From positions 113,264 through 177,263 of the forward strand of contig NZ_JBDIVF010000006.1 in assembly GCF_039631355.1 (NCBI RefSeq): a stretch of 64,000 nucleotides of DNA. The letters run 5' to 3'. The translations under genes and the position numbers were made by a program. Origin of the DNA: Uliginosibacterium paludis. GTDB lineage: Bacteria > Pseudomonadota > Gammaproteobacteria > Burkholderiales > Rhodocyclaceae. Positions 25,681 through 34,000 of this stretch are shown here, in pieces. How positions within the stretch are numbered: the first letter of the stretch is position 1; each line of letters begins with the position of its first letter. The notes beneath the pieces were generated by a model, which worked only from the letters and a program-made list of their open reading frames with translations, did not search any database and was not told the origin of the DNA.

Positions 25681-25916
25681 TCTGGGTTGCGCGTTGTAGT
25701 GCGTTGAGGAAATGCGTCGGTAGTGTTTCGGTTCAAGGCTTGACTGGTCAGATGAGCCATCATCCTAAGATTTTGTTGGGCAAGTGCTTCGAAAGCTGAA
25801 ATGCCCTCCATGCATTTCGGCTTGCATGAAGGGGGCTGCGCGGGTGCGGCCTGATCAAATCGTCAGAGCGATTTAAAGAGGGAGCACTGCTACGTTTGCT
25901 TTGGACAACCCATCGC

Positions 25917-26597
25917 TTATCGTGGGTCGAAATTCATATCTACATTGCGGATGTAGTAAGAAATGACATCAGCCGACCTGTGACTGAGGTTTTCTTCGCT
26001 GCAGTTTGTGTTCATCTCGGAATATGCTGCACTAACCGCATCTGTGCTTGCCTTATCCCGGACCATCTTCCATGTCGAGGAAACGTAGTTATACCGACAG
26101 GCGCTGGCGGCAGCGGCTACTTGAGCAGACCAATCGGAGGGGTTGTTTTGCGCAAACTCCAATGTAGTTTTCAGACTTTCAACAGAGTTGGTCAGTTGCT
26201 CTAGAACTTTGAAGTTTTCTCCAGTATGTGTAGCGCGATAATCATTGATGGTGCTTACAAGATGGGGGGCCGCGGATATTGCCGCGGAATAGTCGTTTGT
26301 TGCCTGGGGCGAGTCGGTCCCGGGCTTCGCTTGGGCATCTTGGTTAGTGTTGGGCTGTGATGCCTGGCCCTGCGGTTCCGATCCCGGATTCGACTGCTCC
26401 GTAGATGGTTGTGTAGCTTCCGCGGATGTGGCTGCTGAGTCTGGGGCAGAGGCTGTCTCGGTTGGGATTGATTGTTCCGCCGCTGGCGTGTTCAGTACTG
26501 GACTTGTTGTGTTGCTCGAGCCACCGCCGCCACCCCCGCATGCCGAAAGCATGAGGGAAAGCAGAAGGGCGGGCAGGGCGACTGAAGCGACTTTCAC
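25917..26597 (-). CDS. Putative lipoprotein with low-complexity linker, unlike neighbours in composition
   Basis: This 226-residue protein starts at a GTG with a GAGAGG site 7 nt upstream. It has a lipobox (LSLMLSAC) directly followed by a Gly run, then a Thr/Ser/Pro/Glu-rich linker of about 90 residues, then a helical domain (ISAAPHLVSTINDYRATHTG ... ending NVDMNFDPR) with two Cys that could pair. It should be attached to a membrane by its lipid-modified Cys. The gene uses more A/T than its neighbours and lies beside repeats, which suggests acquired DNA. No family was recognised. Confidence 0.65.
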   Translation of the reverse strand: MKVASVALPALLLSLMLSACGGGGGGSSNTTSPVLNTPAAEQSIPTETASAPDSAATSAEATQPSTEQSNPGSEPQGQASQPNTNQDAQAKPGTDSPQATNDYSAAISAAPHLVSTINDYRATHTGENFKVLEQLTNSVESLKTTLEFAQNNPSDWSAQVAAAASACRYNYVSSTWKMVRDKASTDAVSAAYSEMNTNCSEENLSHRSADVISYYIRNVDMNFDPR

Positions 26598-26998
26598 GAT
26601 GGACCTCTCAATTTGGCCGGAAGCCTGGATGGCCCGGCGCGCAATGTTCGTGTCGTGAATGGTGGCGACAGGGCGCGGGGGCGGTAAGGTCCACACTGTT
26701 GCAGTCCGTGTCCTTGCCGCGGGCCGTTGAGAGCCTTGCGCAAGCGGGCGCCCGGGTGACCCCTGCTGCGCGGTCGATGTCGGGAAATGCGGTGGGGCGA
26801 ACATTGCTCCGCGCGTCACAGACTGAAACCTTTTGCGGCGGGCCTGTTGTGCTTTTACGTGCGATGTGCCGGCGGGCGAGCTTCCGGCGGGTCGCCGGAT
26901 CGTGCAAGGTGTGACGATGCGCCGCATGGGGGGCTGTTCTATCATCTGCGTGCCGCCCGCAGCAGGCGGTACGCCCCAACCATAAAAGGAGTCTCCCC
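26598..26998. other. Intergenic region between the lipoprotein and glutathione peroxidase genes
   Basis: No convincing gene was seen. It should carry divergent promoters for the leftward lipoprotein and the rightward peroxidase. The peroxidase ribosome site (AAAAGGAG) is at its right end. Confidence 0.5.
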
Positions 26999-27538
26999 AT
27001 GCCTTCACTGCTTTATGAACTGCCCCTGCAACGCATCAACGGCGAGCGCGGCACGCTGTATCCCTTCCAGAACCAGGTGCTGCTGATCGTGAACGTGGCG
27101 TCGAAATGCGGGCTCACGCCGCAGTACGAAGGGCTCGAGAAGCTCTACCGGAGCTATCGCGATCGCGGTTTCAGCATTCTCGGTTTTCCGGCCAATGATT
27201 TCGGTGCGCAGGAGCCGGGCACGGAGGAAGAGATCCAGGCCTTCTGCAGTACGACTTATGACGTCAGCTTTCCGATGTTCAGCAAGATCGTGGTCACCGG
27301 TGAAGAGCGTCATCCGCTCTACAGCTGGCTGATTCATGCCCAGCCGGTGACCGAGGGGCGCAATGTGATGGAGGAGCGCTTGCGCAGCTTCAAGCGCGAG
27401 CCGACGCCGGCGCCGGAGGTGGTGTGGAACTTCGAGAAATTCCTGATCGGCCGTGGTGGTCAGGTGCTGCGCCGCTTTGCACCGAGCACCGCGCCGGATG
27501 CGCCGGAGCTGGTCGCCGCGATCGAAGCCGCGCTCTGA
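26999..27538 (+). CDS. Glutathione peroxidase-family protein
   Basis: This 179-residue protein reduces peroxides with thiol donors. Visible family motifs are LLIVNVASKCGLTPQYEGLE with the peroxidatic Cys in place of selenocysteine, the GFPANDFGAQEPGTEEEIQ segment with the catalytic Gln region, and VVWNFEKFLIGRGG with the conserved Trp/Asn area. Family members with Cys often use thioredoxin. An AAGGAG site precedes the ATG. It stands alone, converging with the transporter gene 19 bp away. Confidence 0.92.
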   Translation: MPSLLYELPLQRINGERGTLYPFQNQVLLIVNVASKCGLTPQYEGLEKLYRSYRDRGFSILGFPANDFGAQEPGTEEEIQAFCSTTYDVSFPMFSKIVVTGEERHPLYSWLIHAQPVTEGRNVMEERLRSFKREPTPAPEVVWNFEKFLIGRGGQVLRRFAPSTAPDAPELVAAIEAAL

Positions 27539-27557
27539 GGCCGCCCGCGTCGCCGTC

Positions 27558-28517
27558 TCAGTGTGCGGATTCCACCGGCTCGGCGCGCACCCGCGTGCCG
27601 AGCAGCACGCCGGCGAGCAGCAGGCCGATGCCCAGTGCGGTCAGCGGCGCAGGCCACTGGCCGCGCAGCATGAAGGCATAGGCGAGGGCGGAGATCGTTT
27701 CGAACACGATCAGCTGGCCGGCCAGGCTGGTTGGCAGACGCTGGCTGGCGGCGTTCCAGCACAGGGTGCCGAGCCAGGAGGCGAAGAAACCCACCGCCAG
27801 CATCAGGCCGATGTATCCGGCAGGTTCCGGGCCCAGCGGCAGGGGAAGCGAGGTGATGCCAATGGCATTGGTTGCGGCGAAGACCGCAAAGCCGCACAGC
27901 GCCAGCGGCAGGGTGGCGAGCCCCTGGGCGGTGGACCAGGCGCGCGGATTGCGGTCCGGGTGGGCGCGCATCCAGTTCGAGTTGCGGATCGGATACCAGG
28001 TCCAGCACAGCATCGCGCCCACCGCGAGCAGCGCACCGATGGCATAGCGGATGCCGTCTCCGCCCGCGTCCGCGGCGAGGCGGCCAAGCTCCACCTGATT
28101 CACGCAGGCAATGCCGGCGGCGATCAGCAGCAGCGAGGGGGCGAGCGCTGACCAGCGCAGGCGGCCGTCGCGCTGGTGATTGAAGAGATTGGCGCAGATC
28201 GGGATCATCACCGGCAGCGTGCCGATGATCATCGTCGGCAGCGGTGCGCCGGCGCGCTGGATCGCACTGGCGAGCAGCAGGTAGTAAATCAGGTTGCCCA
28301 CCGCGGCGAGCTTCAGCGCCTCGAGCCAGTCGGCACGGCTGAGGCGGGCGAGCTCGGCGCGGTCGAACCAGCCCAGCGGCAGCGCGATCAGGCCGAAGGC
28401 GAGATAGCGGCCGAGCGAGAGCATCAGCGCGGGATAGTCGGGCAGCAGCAGTGGGCTGACGAAAACGAGGCCCCACATGAGTCCGGCTGCCAGCGCAAAT
28501 CCCAGTCCTGCCCACAT
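27558..28517 (-). CDS. DMT-superfamily (EamA-like) transporter
   Basis: This 319-residue integral membrane protein has about ten hydrophobic segments and the duplicated EamA layout (GLMWGLVFVSPLLLPDYPALMLSLGRY in the first half, LLAVGAMLCWTWYPIRNSNW in the second). DMT proteins usually export metabolites. It is the last gene of a leftward group with the MscS and CodA-family genes (69 bp after MscS). The substrate cannot be told; the context hints at nucleobase-derived compounds or overflow. Confidence 0.82.
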   Translation of the reverse strand: MWAGLGFALAAGLMWGLVFVSPLLLPDYPALMLSLGRYLAFGLIALPLGWFDRAELARLSRADWLEALKLAAVGNLIYYLLLASAIQRAGAPLPTMIIGTLPVMIPICANLFNHQRDGRLRWSALAPSLLLIAAGIACVNQVELGRLAADAGGDGIRYAIGALLAVGAMLCWTWYPIRNSNWMRAHPDRNPRAWSTAQGLATLPLALCGFAVFAATNAIGITSLPLPLGPEPAGYIGLMLAVGFFASWLGTLCWNAASQRLPTSLAGQLIVFETISALAYAFMLRGQWPAPLTALGIGLLLAGVLLGTRVRAEPVESAH

Positions 28518-28586
28518 CCTGCCTGCTCCCCGCGAAAAGCCGCGAGTGTGCGCGCTTTGCGGTGTTTCGTGTTGCGCGGGACGGGC

Positions 28587-29729
28587 TCAGGCGAACATCG
28601 TTGGCGACTCGGGCGGCGCCGGCTCCGTACGCGGCGGCAGGTCACGGCCCGGCGGCGTGTCCGGCCGCAGCACTTCGGCGCGCAGACGCGGCAGGCATTC
28701 GGGATACTCGCGCTGGATGAAGCGGATCACGCCGGCGCGCACATGGCAGCGCAGATCCCAGCAGTTGGGCGAATTGCGGGCGGTGACCAGCGCGCGCAAC
28801 TGCATGCCGTCCGCGGTGCTGTCGGTGACCTGCAGCAGGGCCAGATCGCCATCCCACCAGTGCGGCACTTCCTCGCACAGGCGCCGGATCTCGGCCTGCA
28901 CCGGCTCCAGCGGCAGGCGGTAATCCACCCACCAGAACACGCTGCCGATGATGTCCGCGCTGCGCCGGGTCCAGTTCTGGAAGGGGTGCGAGATGAACCA
29001 TTCGAGCGGCACGACCAGGCGGCGCCGATCCCACAGGCGCATCACCACATAGGTGCCGGTGATTTCCTCGACCCAGCCCCATTCGTTCTCGACGATCAGC
29101 ACATCGTCGATGCGGATCGGCTGGGTCAGCGCGATCTGGATGCCGGCGATCAGGTTGCCCAGCACCGGGCGTGCGGCCATGCCGATGGCAAGCCCGGCCA
29201 CGCCGGCCGAGGCGAGCAGGCTGGCTCCCACGGTGCGCACCGAGGGAAAGGTCATCAGGATCGCGGCCATGCCCAGCACGAAGATCACCACGCACACGGT
29301 GCGGACGAGTACATGCGTCTGGGTGTGGATGGCGCGCGCGCTGAGGTTGTCCGTCACATTCACCGGATGCCGGGCGATGATCGCATCCCCCACGCCGCGC
29401 ACTGCGGCGATCATCAGCCAGATCAGGGCCGCGATCAGTGCGATCGAGAGCGCATGCCGCATCGGTTCGATGCCATGCAGGGCATCCGGCGCGGCGCGGA
29501 CCACCACCTGCACCAGCAGCAGCGGCAGCACCAGGCCGGCCGCGCGATCGATGCTGCCCAGCACGGTGTGCAGCATCGGCAGCGGTCGCGAGAGACGCAT
29601 CACCACGACGCGACCGAAGCGGCGCACCAGCGCGCCGGCCAGCCACGCCACGGCGATCGCCAGCGCGAGCCACAGATAGGCGTGTTCGACGGTGTCGAGC
29701 AGGGTCGTCAGACTGCTGTAGATCGGCAT
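28587..29729 (-). CDS. Mechanosensitive channel, MscS family
   Basis: This 380-residue protein has four to five TM segments, the pore-lining helix with small-residue packing (GASLLASAGVAGLAIGMAAR followed by PVLGNLIAGIQIA), then the MscS beta domain (IRIDDVLIVENEWGWVEEIT) and a C-terminal vestibule part. It is a pressure-relief channel in the inner membrane. A strong AAGGAG site precedes the start. It lies 28 bp after the CodA-family gene. Confidence 0.9.
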   Translation of the reverse strand: MPIYSSLTTLLDTVEHAYLWLALAIAVAWLAGALVRRFGRVVVMRLSRPLPMLHTVLGSIDRAAGLVLPLLLVQVVVRAAPDALHGIEPMRHALSIALIAALIWLMIAAVRGVGDAIIARHPVNVTDNLSARAIHTQTHVLVRTVCVVIFVLGMAAILMTFPSVRTVGASLLASAGVAGLAIGMAARPVLGNLIAGIQIALTQPIRIDDVLIVENEWGWVEEITGTYVVMRLWDRRRLVVPLEWFISHPFQNWTRRSADIIGSVFWWVDYRLPLEPVQAEIRRLCEEVPHWWDGDLALLQVTDSTADGMQLRALVTARNSPNCWDLRCHVRAGVIRFIQREYPECLPRLRAEVLRPDTPPGRDLPPRTEPAPPESPTMFA

Positions 29730-29757
29730 GGCCTTCTCCTTGTGCCGGGGGCGGGCC

Positions 29758-31035
29758 TCAGCGGCGCAGCCTGAAATCCGTCTCCGCCGGGCGGCCCGGC
29801 AAGGTCAGGCGGGCGGTGGCGGCGGGCGTGCTGGCAATGATCTTGCCTGCGCGCAGCACCGCGAGCCGTGTCGCGCGCAGGCGGATGGCCTCTGCCGGGC
29901 TGCCGGCCTGCAGCAGCACCAGATCGGCCCGGCAGCCGGGCTCGATGCCATAGCCTTCGAGCCCGAGGATGCGCGCCGGCGTGCGGGTGATGGCCTCGAA
30001 GCATTGCTGCATGCCGGCCTGCGAGGTCATCTGCGCGACATGCAGGCCCATGTGCGCGACTTCCAGCATGTCGCCGCTGCCCAGCGCGTACCACGGGTCC
30101 ATGACACAGTCATGGCCGAAGGCGACCGGGATGTCCGCCGCAAGCAGCTCGGGCACACGCGTCATGCCGCGTCGCTTCGGGTAGCTGTCGTGGCGGCCCT
30201 GCAGGGTGATGTTGATCAGCGGATTGGCAATGGCGGCCACGCCGGCTTCGCGCATCAGCGGCAGCAGCTTGGACACGTAGTAGTTGTCCATCGAATGCAT
30301 GGAGGTGAGATGCGAGCCCGCCACGCGACCCTGCAGCCCGAGGCGCTGGGTGTGATACGCCAGCGTTTCGATGTGGCGCGAGAGCGGGTCGTCGGATTCG
30401 TCGCAGTGCATGTCGACTCTCAGGCCGCGCTCGGCGGCGAGTTCGCACAGGATGCGTACCGATTCGGCACCGTCGGCCATCGTGCGCTCGAAGTGCGGGA
30501 TGCCGCCGACCACGTCGACGCCCATGTCGAGCGCGCGTTTGAGATTCTCCAGCGCGCCCGGGCTGCGCAGGACGCCATCCTGCGGAAAGGCCACGAGCTG
30601 CAGGTCGAGCCAGGGCTTCACGATGTCGCGCACTTCGATCAGTGCTTCGGTGGCGAGCAGGCGCGGGTCGCACACATCCACATGCGAGCGGATCGCCAGC
30701 AGTCCGCGCGCTACCGCCTGATCGCAATAGCTCAGGGCGCGCTCGACGAGGGCTTCGCGGGTGAGGGCGGGTTTGAGCTCGCCCCACAGCGCGATGCCTT
30801 CGAGCAGGGTGCCGGACTGATTCACCCGCGGCAGGCCGTAGGAGAGGGTCGAGTCCATGTGGAAATGCGCGTCGACGAAGGGCGGGCTCACCAGTTGCCC
30901 CGCCGCGTCGATCGTACTGACCGAGCTCGCGGCGAGTGCCGGCTGCACGGCGACGATGCGGCCCTCGTCGATGCCGATATCGACGCCGCAGCGTCCGTCG
31001 GGAAGGTTGGCATTACGGATGATCAGCTCAAGCAT
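29758..31035 (-). CDS. CodA-family amidohydrolase (cytosine deaminase-like), altered substrate pocket
   Basis: This 425-residue enzyme aligns along its whole length with E. coli CodA as I recall it. Metal ligands H57/H59 (AHFHMD), H210 and D309, catalytic E213 (MHCDESDD), H242 (SHLTSMHS) and the base-binding Gln in VAFPQDG are all kept. However the pocket motif GHDDVFDPW of CodA is GHDCVMDPW here, changing the residues equivalent to D314 and F316. The reaction is therefore probably deamination of a pyrimidine or related ring, but cytosine as substrate is not assured. An AGGAGG site precedes the ATG. It heads a three-gene leftward unit. Confidence 0.85.
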   Translation of the reverse strand: MLELIIRNANLPDGRCGVDIGIDEGRIVAVQPALAASSVSTIDAAGQLVSPPFVDAHFHMDSTLSYGLPRVNQSGTLLEGIALWGELKPALTREALVERALSYCDQAVARGLLAIRSHVDVCDPRLLATEALIEVRDIVKPWLDLQLVAFPQDGVLRSPGALENLKRALDMGVDVVGGIPHFERTMADGAESVRILCELAAERGLRVDMHCDESDDPLSRHIETLAYHTQRLGLQGRVAGSHLTSMHSMDNYYVSKLLPLMREAGVAAIANPLINITLQGRHDSYPKRRGMTRVPELLAADIPVAFGHDCVMDPWYALGSGDMLEVAHMGLHVAQMTSQAGMQQCFEAITRTPARILGLEGYGIEPGCRADLVLLQAGSPAEAIRLRATRLAVLRAGKIIASTPAATARLTLPGRPAETDFRLRR

Positions 31036-31228
31036 GAAGGCCTCCTGGCGGCGTCGGTGTGCGGTCTGATGATCGCACGATGCGCCGGCCTGAAACAGTC
31101 TCCGGCAGGCCGGAAGTTGTGCACTGCGGGTTTGCGCCGCGGCCGTTTCGCGTTAGGGTCGTGGTCATGTCGGCGCGCAGGGACGAAAAGCGCGCAATCA
31201 CTGGATTTCCCCTTCTGGAGTCATAAGA

Positions 31229-32551
31229 ATGACTGATAAGAAAAAACCCGTTGTCATAATCGTGGGCGCCGGTTTTGGCGGTCTCTCTGCTGCGCGTGCG
31301 CTGGCAGGCGCCGAGGTCGAGGTGGTCATCGTCGACCAGCGCAATCACCACATCTTCCAGCCGCTGCTGTATCAGGTGGCGACTGCCGGCCTCTCGCCGG
31401 CCGAGATTGCCGGGCCGATCCGCAGCATCGTGTCGGACCAGAAAAACGTGACCGTGGTGCTCGGCCGCGTGACCGGTGTTGATACGGTCGCGCGCACGGT
31501 GCGGGTCGACAACAGCGTGCGCGCGGCCAAGCTGCGCTACGACTGGCTGATCCTCGCCACCGGTGCGCGCCATGCCTATTTCGGCAACGATCACTGGGAA
31601 GCGAATGCACCCGGCCTCAAGACCATCGAGGACGCCACCGCGATCCGTCGCCGTCTGCTGTGGGCCTTCGAGCGCGCCGAGATGACCGATGACCCGGCCG
31701 AGCGCGAAGCCAATCTGACCATGGTGGTGGTGGGCGGCGGGCCGACCGGTGTGGAGCTGGCCGGCTCGATCGCCGAACTGGCGAAAGCAGCGCTGGCGAA
31801 GGACTTCCGCCGCATCGATCCGCGCAAGGCGCGGGTGCTGCTGGTCGAGGCCGGGCCGCGCCTCTTGCCGAGCTTTCCCGAGGGGCTGTCTGCTGCCGCA
31901 AAGGCGTCGCTGGAGCAGCTGGGCGTCACCGTGCGCGTCAATGCCCGTGTCATGGATTGCGGGGCCGATGCGGTGGTCGTCGGCGAGGAGCGCATTCCGG
32001 CTGCCACCATCCTGTGGGCGGCAGGGGTGCAGGCTTCGCCGGCCGCGGGCTGGCTGGGTGTTGAAGCAGACCGCGCCGGCCGGGTGAAGGTGGGGCCGGA
32101 TTTCTCGGTGCCGGGCTGCGAGGGTGTCTTTGCGGTGGGCGACACCGCGGCGATCATCGATGCCGCCGGCGTGGTGGTGCCGGGCGTGGCACCGGCCGCG
32201 AAGCAGGCCGGCCGCTATGTGGGCGACCAGATCGTGCGCAAGCTCGCGGGCTATGCGCCCTTGCCGGCTTTCCGCTATCGCAACTACGGCAATCTCGCGA
32301 CCATCGGCCGGCATGCCGCGGTGGCCGACTTCGGCCGCATCCGCCTCACCGGCGGGCTGGCCTGGTGGCTGTGGGGCATTGCGCACATCTTCTTCCTGAT
32401 CGATTTCCGCAACCGGATCGTGGTGAGTCTGAACTGGCTGTGGTCCTACATGACCTTCGGCCGTGGCGCGCGCCTGATTACCGGCATGTCGCCCGCGCGG
32501 CCGGTGGCGGTGAGGCAGGAAGAAAGCCGCCCGGTCGATCGGGCGGCCTGA
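31229..32551 (+). CDS. ndh: Type II NADH dehydrogenase (NDH-2)
   Basis: This 440-residue flavoprotein has the FAD-binding VVIIVGAGFGGLSAARAL, QRNHHIFQPLLYQVATAGLS (typical of NDH-2), a second NAD-binding MVVVGGGPTGVELAGSIAEL and a FAD-contact segment GVFAVGDTA. A C-terminal amphipathic/hydrophobic region (WWLWGIAHIFFLIDFRNRI) should attach it to the membrane. It oxidises NADH and reduces quinone without pumping protons. The last codons overlap an 8-bp GC hairpin (32526-32547), possibly part of the convergent 3' region. Confidence 0.92.
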   Translation: MTDKKKPVVIIVGAGFGGLSAARALAGAEVEVVIVDQRNHHIFQPLLYQVATAGLSPAEIAGPIRSIVSDQKNVTVVLGRVTGVDTVARTVRVDNSVRAAKLRYDWLILATGARHAYFGNDHWEANAPGLKTIEDATAIRRRLLWAFERAEMTDDPAEREANLTMVVVGGGPTGVELAGSIAELAKAALAKDFRRIDPRKARVLLVEAGPRLLPSFPEGLSAAAKASLEQLGVTVRVNARVMDCGADAVVVGEERIPAATILWAAGVQASPAAGWLGVEADRAGRVKVGPDFSVPGCEGVFAVGDTAAIIDAAGVVVPGVAPAAKQAGRYVGDQIVRKLAGYAPLPAFRYRNYGNLATIGRHAAVADFGRIRLTGGLAWWLWGIAHIFFLIDFRNRIVVSLNWLWSYMTFGRGARLITGMSPARPVAVRQEESRPVDRAA

Positions 32552-32575
32552 TCCGGCAGGGCGGGTCTGGCTGGC

Positions 32576-33226
32576 TCAGGCCAGCGCCGGCAGGCGGGCG
32601 ACGCTGCCGTCGGCCAGTGCGCTGATGCAGGTGAGCGGGGTGCGCAGCGGTCGGCGCAGCATGGCCAGCAGCTTGCGGACATCTTCCCGGCCGGTGCGGG
32701 CGGCCCAGCGCAGCAGCCAGCGCACGCCGAACGCGTCGCGCTGGTAATGGTCGGGGCTGCCGATCGCCACCACATGGCGCACGGCTTCCGGCATCAGCCG
32801 GGCGATTTCGCGGGCATACACGCTGCCGAGTGACCAACCCACCAGCGTGACCGGCACGCCGGTTTCGCGCGCGGTGCGTGCGACGTCATGCGAGAGGCCG
32901 GCGATGAAATCCTCGATGCTGCCTTCCGGCCCCAGATTCATGCCGCGTCCCCAGTCGCGCGCGTCGTAGCCCATGCGGCGGCAGAGGCGCATCACCGGGC
33001 GCATGGCGAGGCTGTCGCGCGCCAGACCCGGATAGACGATCAGGGGCGAGGCTTCGCTGGCGGCGCCGGAGAAGGGCACGCCGTCGCGGTTGAGGATGCG
33101 GCGCAGCGGCTCCAGCAGCGCGTCCCAGTGCATCGGCGTGCGTTCCGGGGTGTTCTGGCTCAGGGCCGCGCGAACGGCCGGAGCGTCCGGCGTCAGCAAT
33201 TCGATGATCTGACCTGCTTCCTTCAT
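32576..33226 (-). CDS. Alpha/beta hydrolase-fold protein
   Basis: This 216-residue protein has the nucleophile elbow LVGWSLGSVYAREIAR (GWSLG, Ser nucleophile) after an oxyanion-type segment PLIVYPGLARDSLAMRP. A C-terminal His in GSPDHYQ is a weak candidate for the triad. The ATG at 33226 has an AAAGGA site. In-frame codons upstream would add about 59 residues without a good start. Substrate is unknown. The two small proline-rich genes upstream are on the same strand. Confidence 0.72.
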   Translation of the reverse strand: MKEAGQIIELLTPDAPAVRAALSQNTPERTPMHWDALLEPLRRILNRDGVPFSGAASEASPLIVYPGLARDSLAMRPVMRLCRRMGYDARDWGRGMNLGPEGSIEDFIAGLSHDVARTARETGVPVTLVGWSLGSVYAREIARLMPEAVRHVVAIGSPDHYQRDAFGVRWLLRWAARTGREDVRKLLAMLRRPLRTPLTCISALADGSVARLPALA

Positions 33227-33399
33227 GCTCGAATCCTTTCTTCTTCTTCCCGGAAGCCCTGGCCAAACGATGCGGAGGGGCGGGACCACGGTGGGGACGG
33301 ACTTCGTGGTGGATGGTGCCCGGCGTCGTTGTGCTGCGCTTCCCTTCATTCTGTTGGAGCGTTTCATCGCGGACCTGCCTTGCGACAGGTCGGGGCGAT

Positions 33400-33603
33400 T
33401 CATGCTGCGCCCGGTGCGACGGGCTCCGGTATGGGGGAAATCCCCGGTCGCGGTTCAGGCGGTGCGGCCGGTGGCACGAGGCCGGGGTCGCCAATGACAT
33501 CGTTGTCTTTTTCCGGTGCCGGCTGATCCGGCTGCGGAACGGGGTCGGTGATCGGGGCGCCCGGCAGGATGCCGGCGCGATCATGGGGGTGCTGTATTGC
33601 CAT
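33400..33603 (-). CDS. Small proline-rich protein, unknown
   Basis: This 67-residue protein (starting MAIQHPHDRAGILPGAP) is about one quarter proline, with repeated P-x-P-type segments and few hydrophobic residues, so it is probably disordered. An AAGGAG site precedes the ATG at good spacing. It lies 28 bp after the similar 57-residue gene. No family was recognised. Confidence 0.55.
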   Translation of the reverse strand: MAIQHPHDRAGILPGAPITDPVPQPDQPAPEKDNDVIGDPGLVPPAAPPEPRPGISPIPEPVAPGAA

Positions 33604-33631
33604 CGTATGACGCTCCTTTCCTGCAAAGGTT

Positions 33632-33805
33632 TCATTCACCCACCGGTTTTGCATCCGGCACGGCCGGATCGCGGTGGGCATCGGTCAGGGATTTCTCGGC
33701 CGGCACCACCGGTTTGACGGGGTCGCTGTCTGCCGGGGCGGGCGCCGGCGCTTCATCCGGCTCGGGTTTGTGCCCCGGGATGGCGGGCGAGTGTCGGGTG
33801 TTCAT
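33632..33805 (-). CDS. Small Pro/Ala/Asp-rich protein, unknown
   Basis: This 57-residue frame (MNTRHSPAIPGHKPEPDEAP at the start, DAKPVGE at the end) has a very strong ribosome site (AAGGAGG) and the same disordered Pro/Asp-rich character as the gene after it. Both appear to be transcribed leftward as a unit, possibly with the hydrolase. Function is unknown. Confidence 0.5.
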   Translation of the reverse strand: MNTRHSPAIPGHKPEPDEAPAPAPADSDPVKPVVPAEKSLTDAHRDPAVPDAKPVGE

Positions 33806-34000
33806 GGCGGCCTCCTTGCGGCGGGATTCCCATGCCGCAAGGCTAGGGCCGCGCGCGGGGCGGCACGATCAGCGCGGGCCGGGCCTCCTTGCAGGAGCTG
33901 TCTGACACGCGCCATCACAGTGCTGTCATCAAGCCTCGCCATACTTCCGGCCGCACCCGGAATCTAACGCAACCGGGACCCACAAGAGAGAGTGACAAGA

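Larger units (their letters stand above)
25286..25916. other. Gene-poor repeat-bearing region
   Basis: No convincing coding sequence was seen between the GST-like gene and the lipoprotein. The region contains a small element with terminal inverted repeats and a partial second copy, listed separately. Its right part is visibly less GC-rich than the flanking genes, continuing into the lipoprotein gene. Confidence 0.55.

Noticed and set aside
33227..33403. N-terminal extension of the alpha/beta hydrolase or a separate gene.
   Set aside because: The in-frame codons are Arg/Pro-rich, lack a good ribosome site and have no domain; the ATG at 33226 has AAAGGA.
33923..33929. CTGTCAT half of a Pho box upstream of the PhoX-like gene.
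   Set aside because: The second CTGTCAT repeat at 11-bp spacing is missing, so PhoB control cannot be supported.
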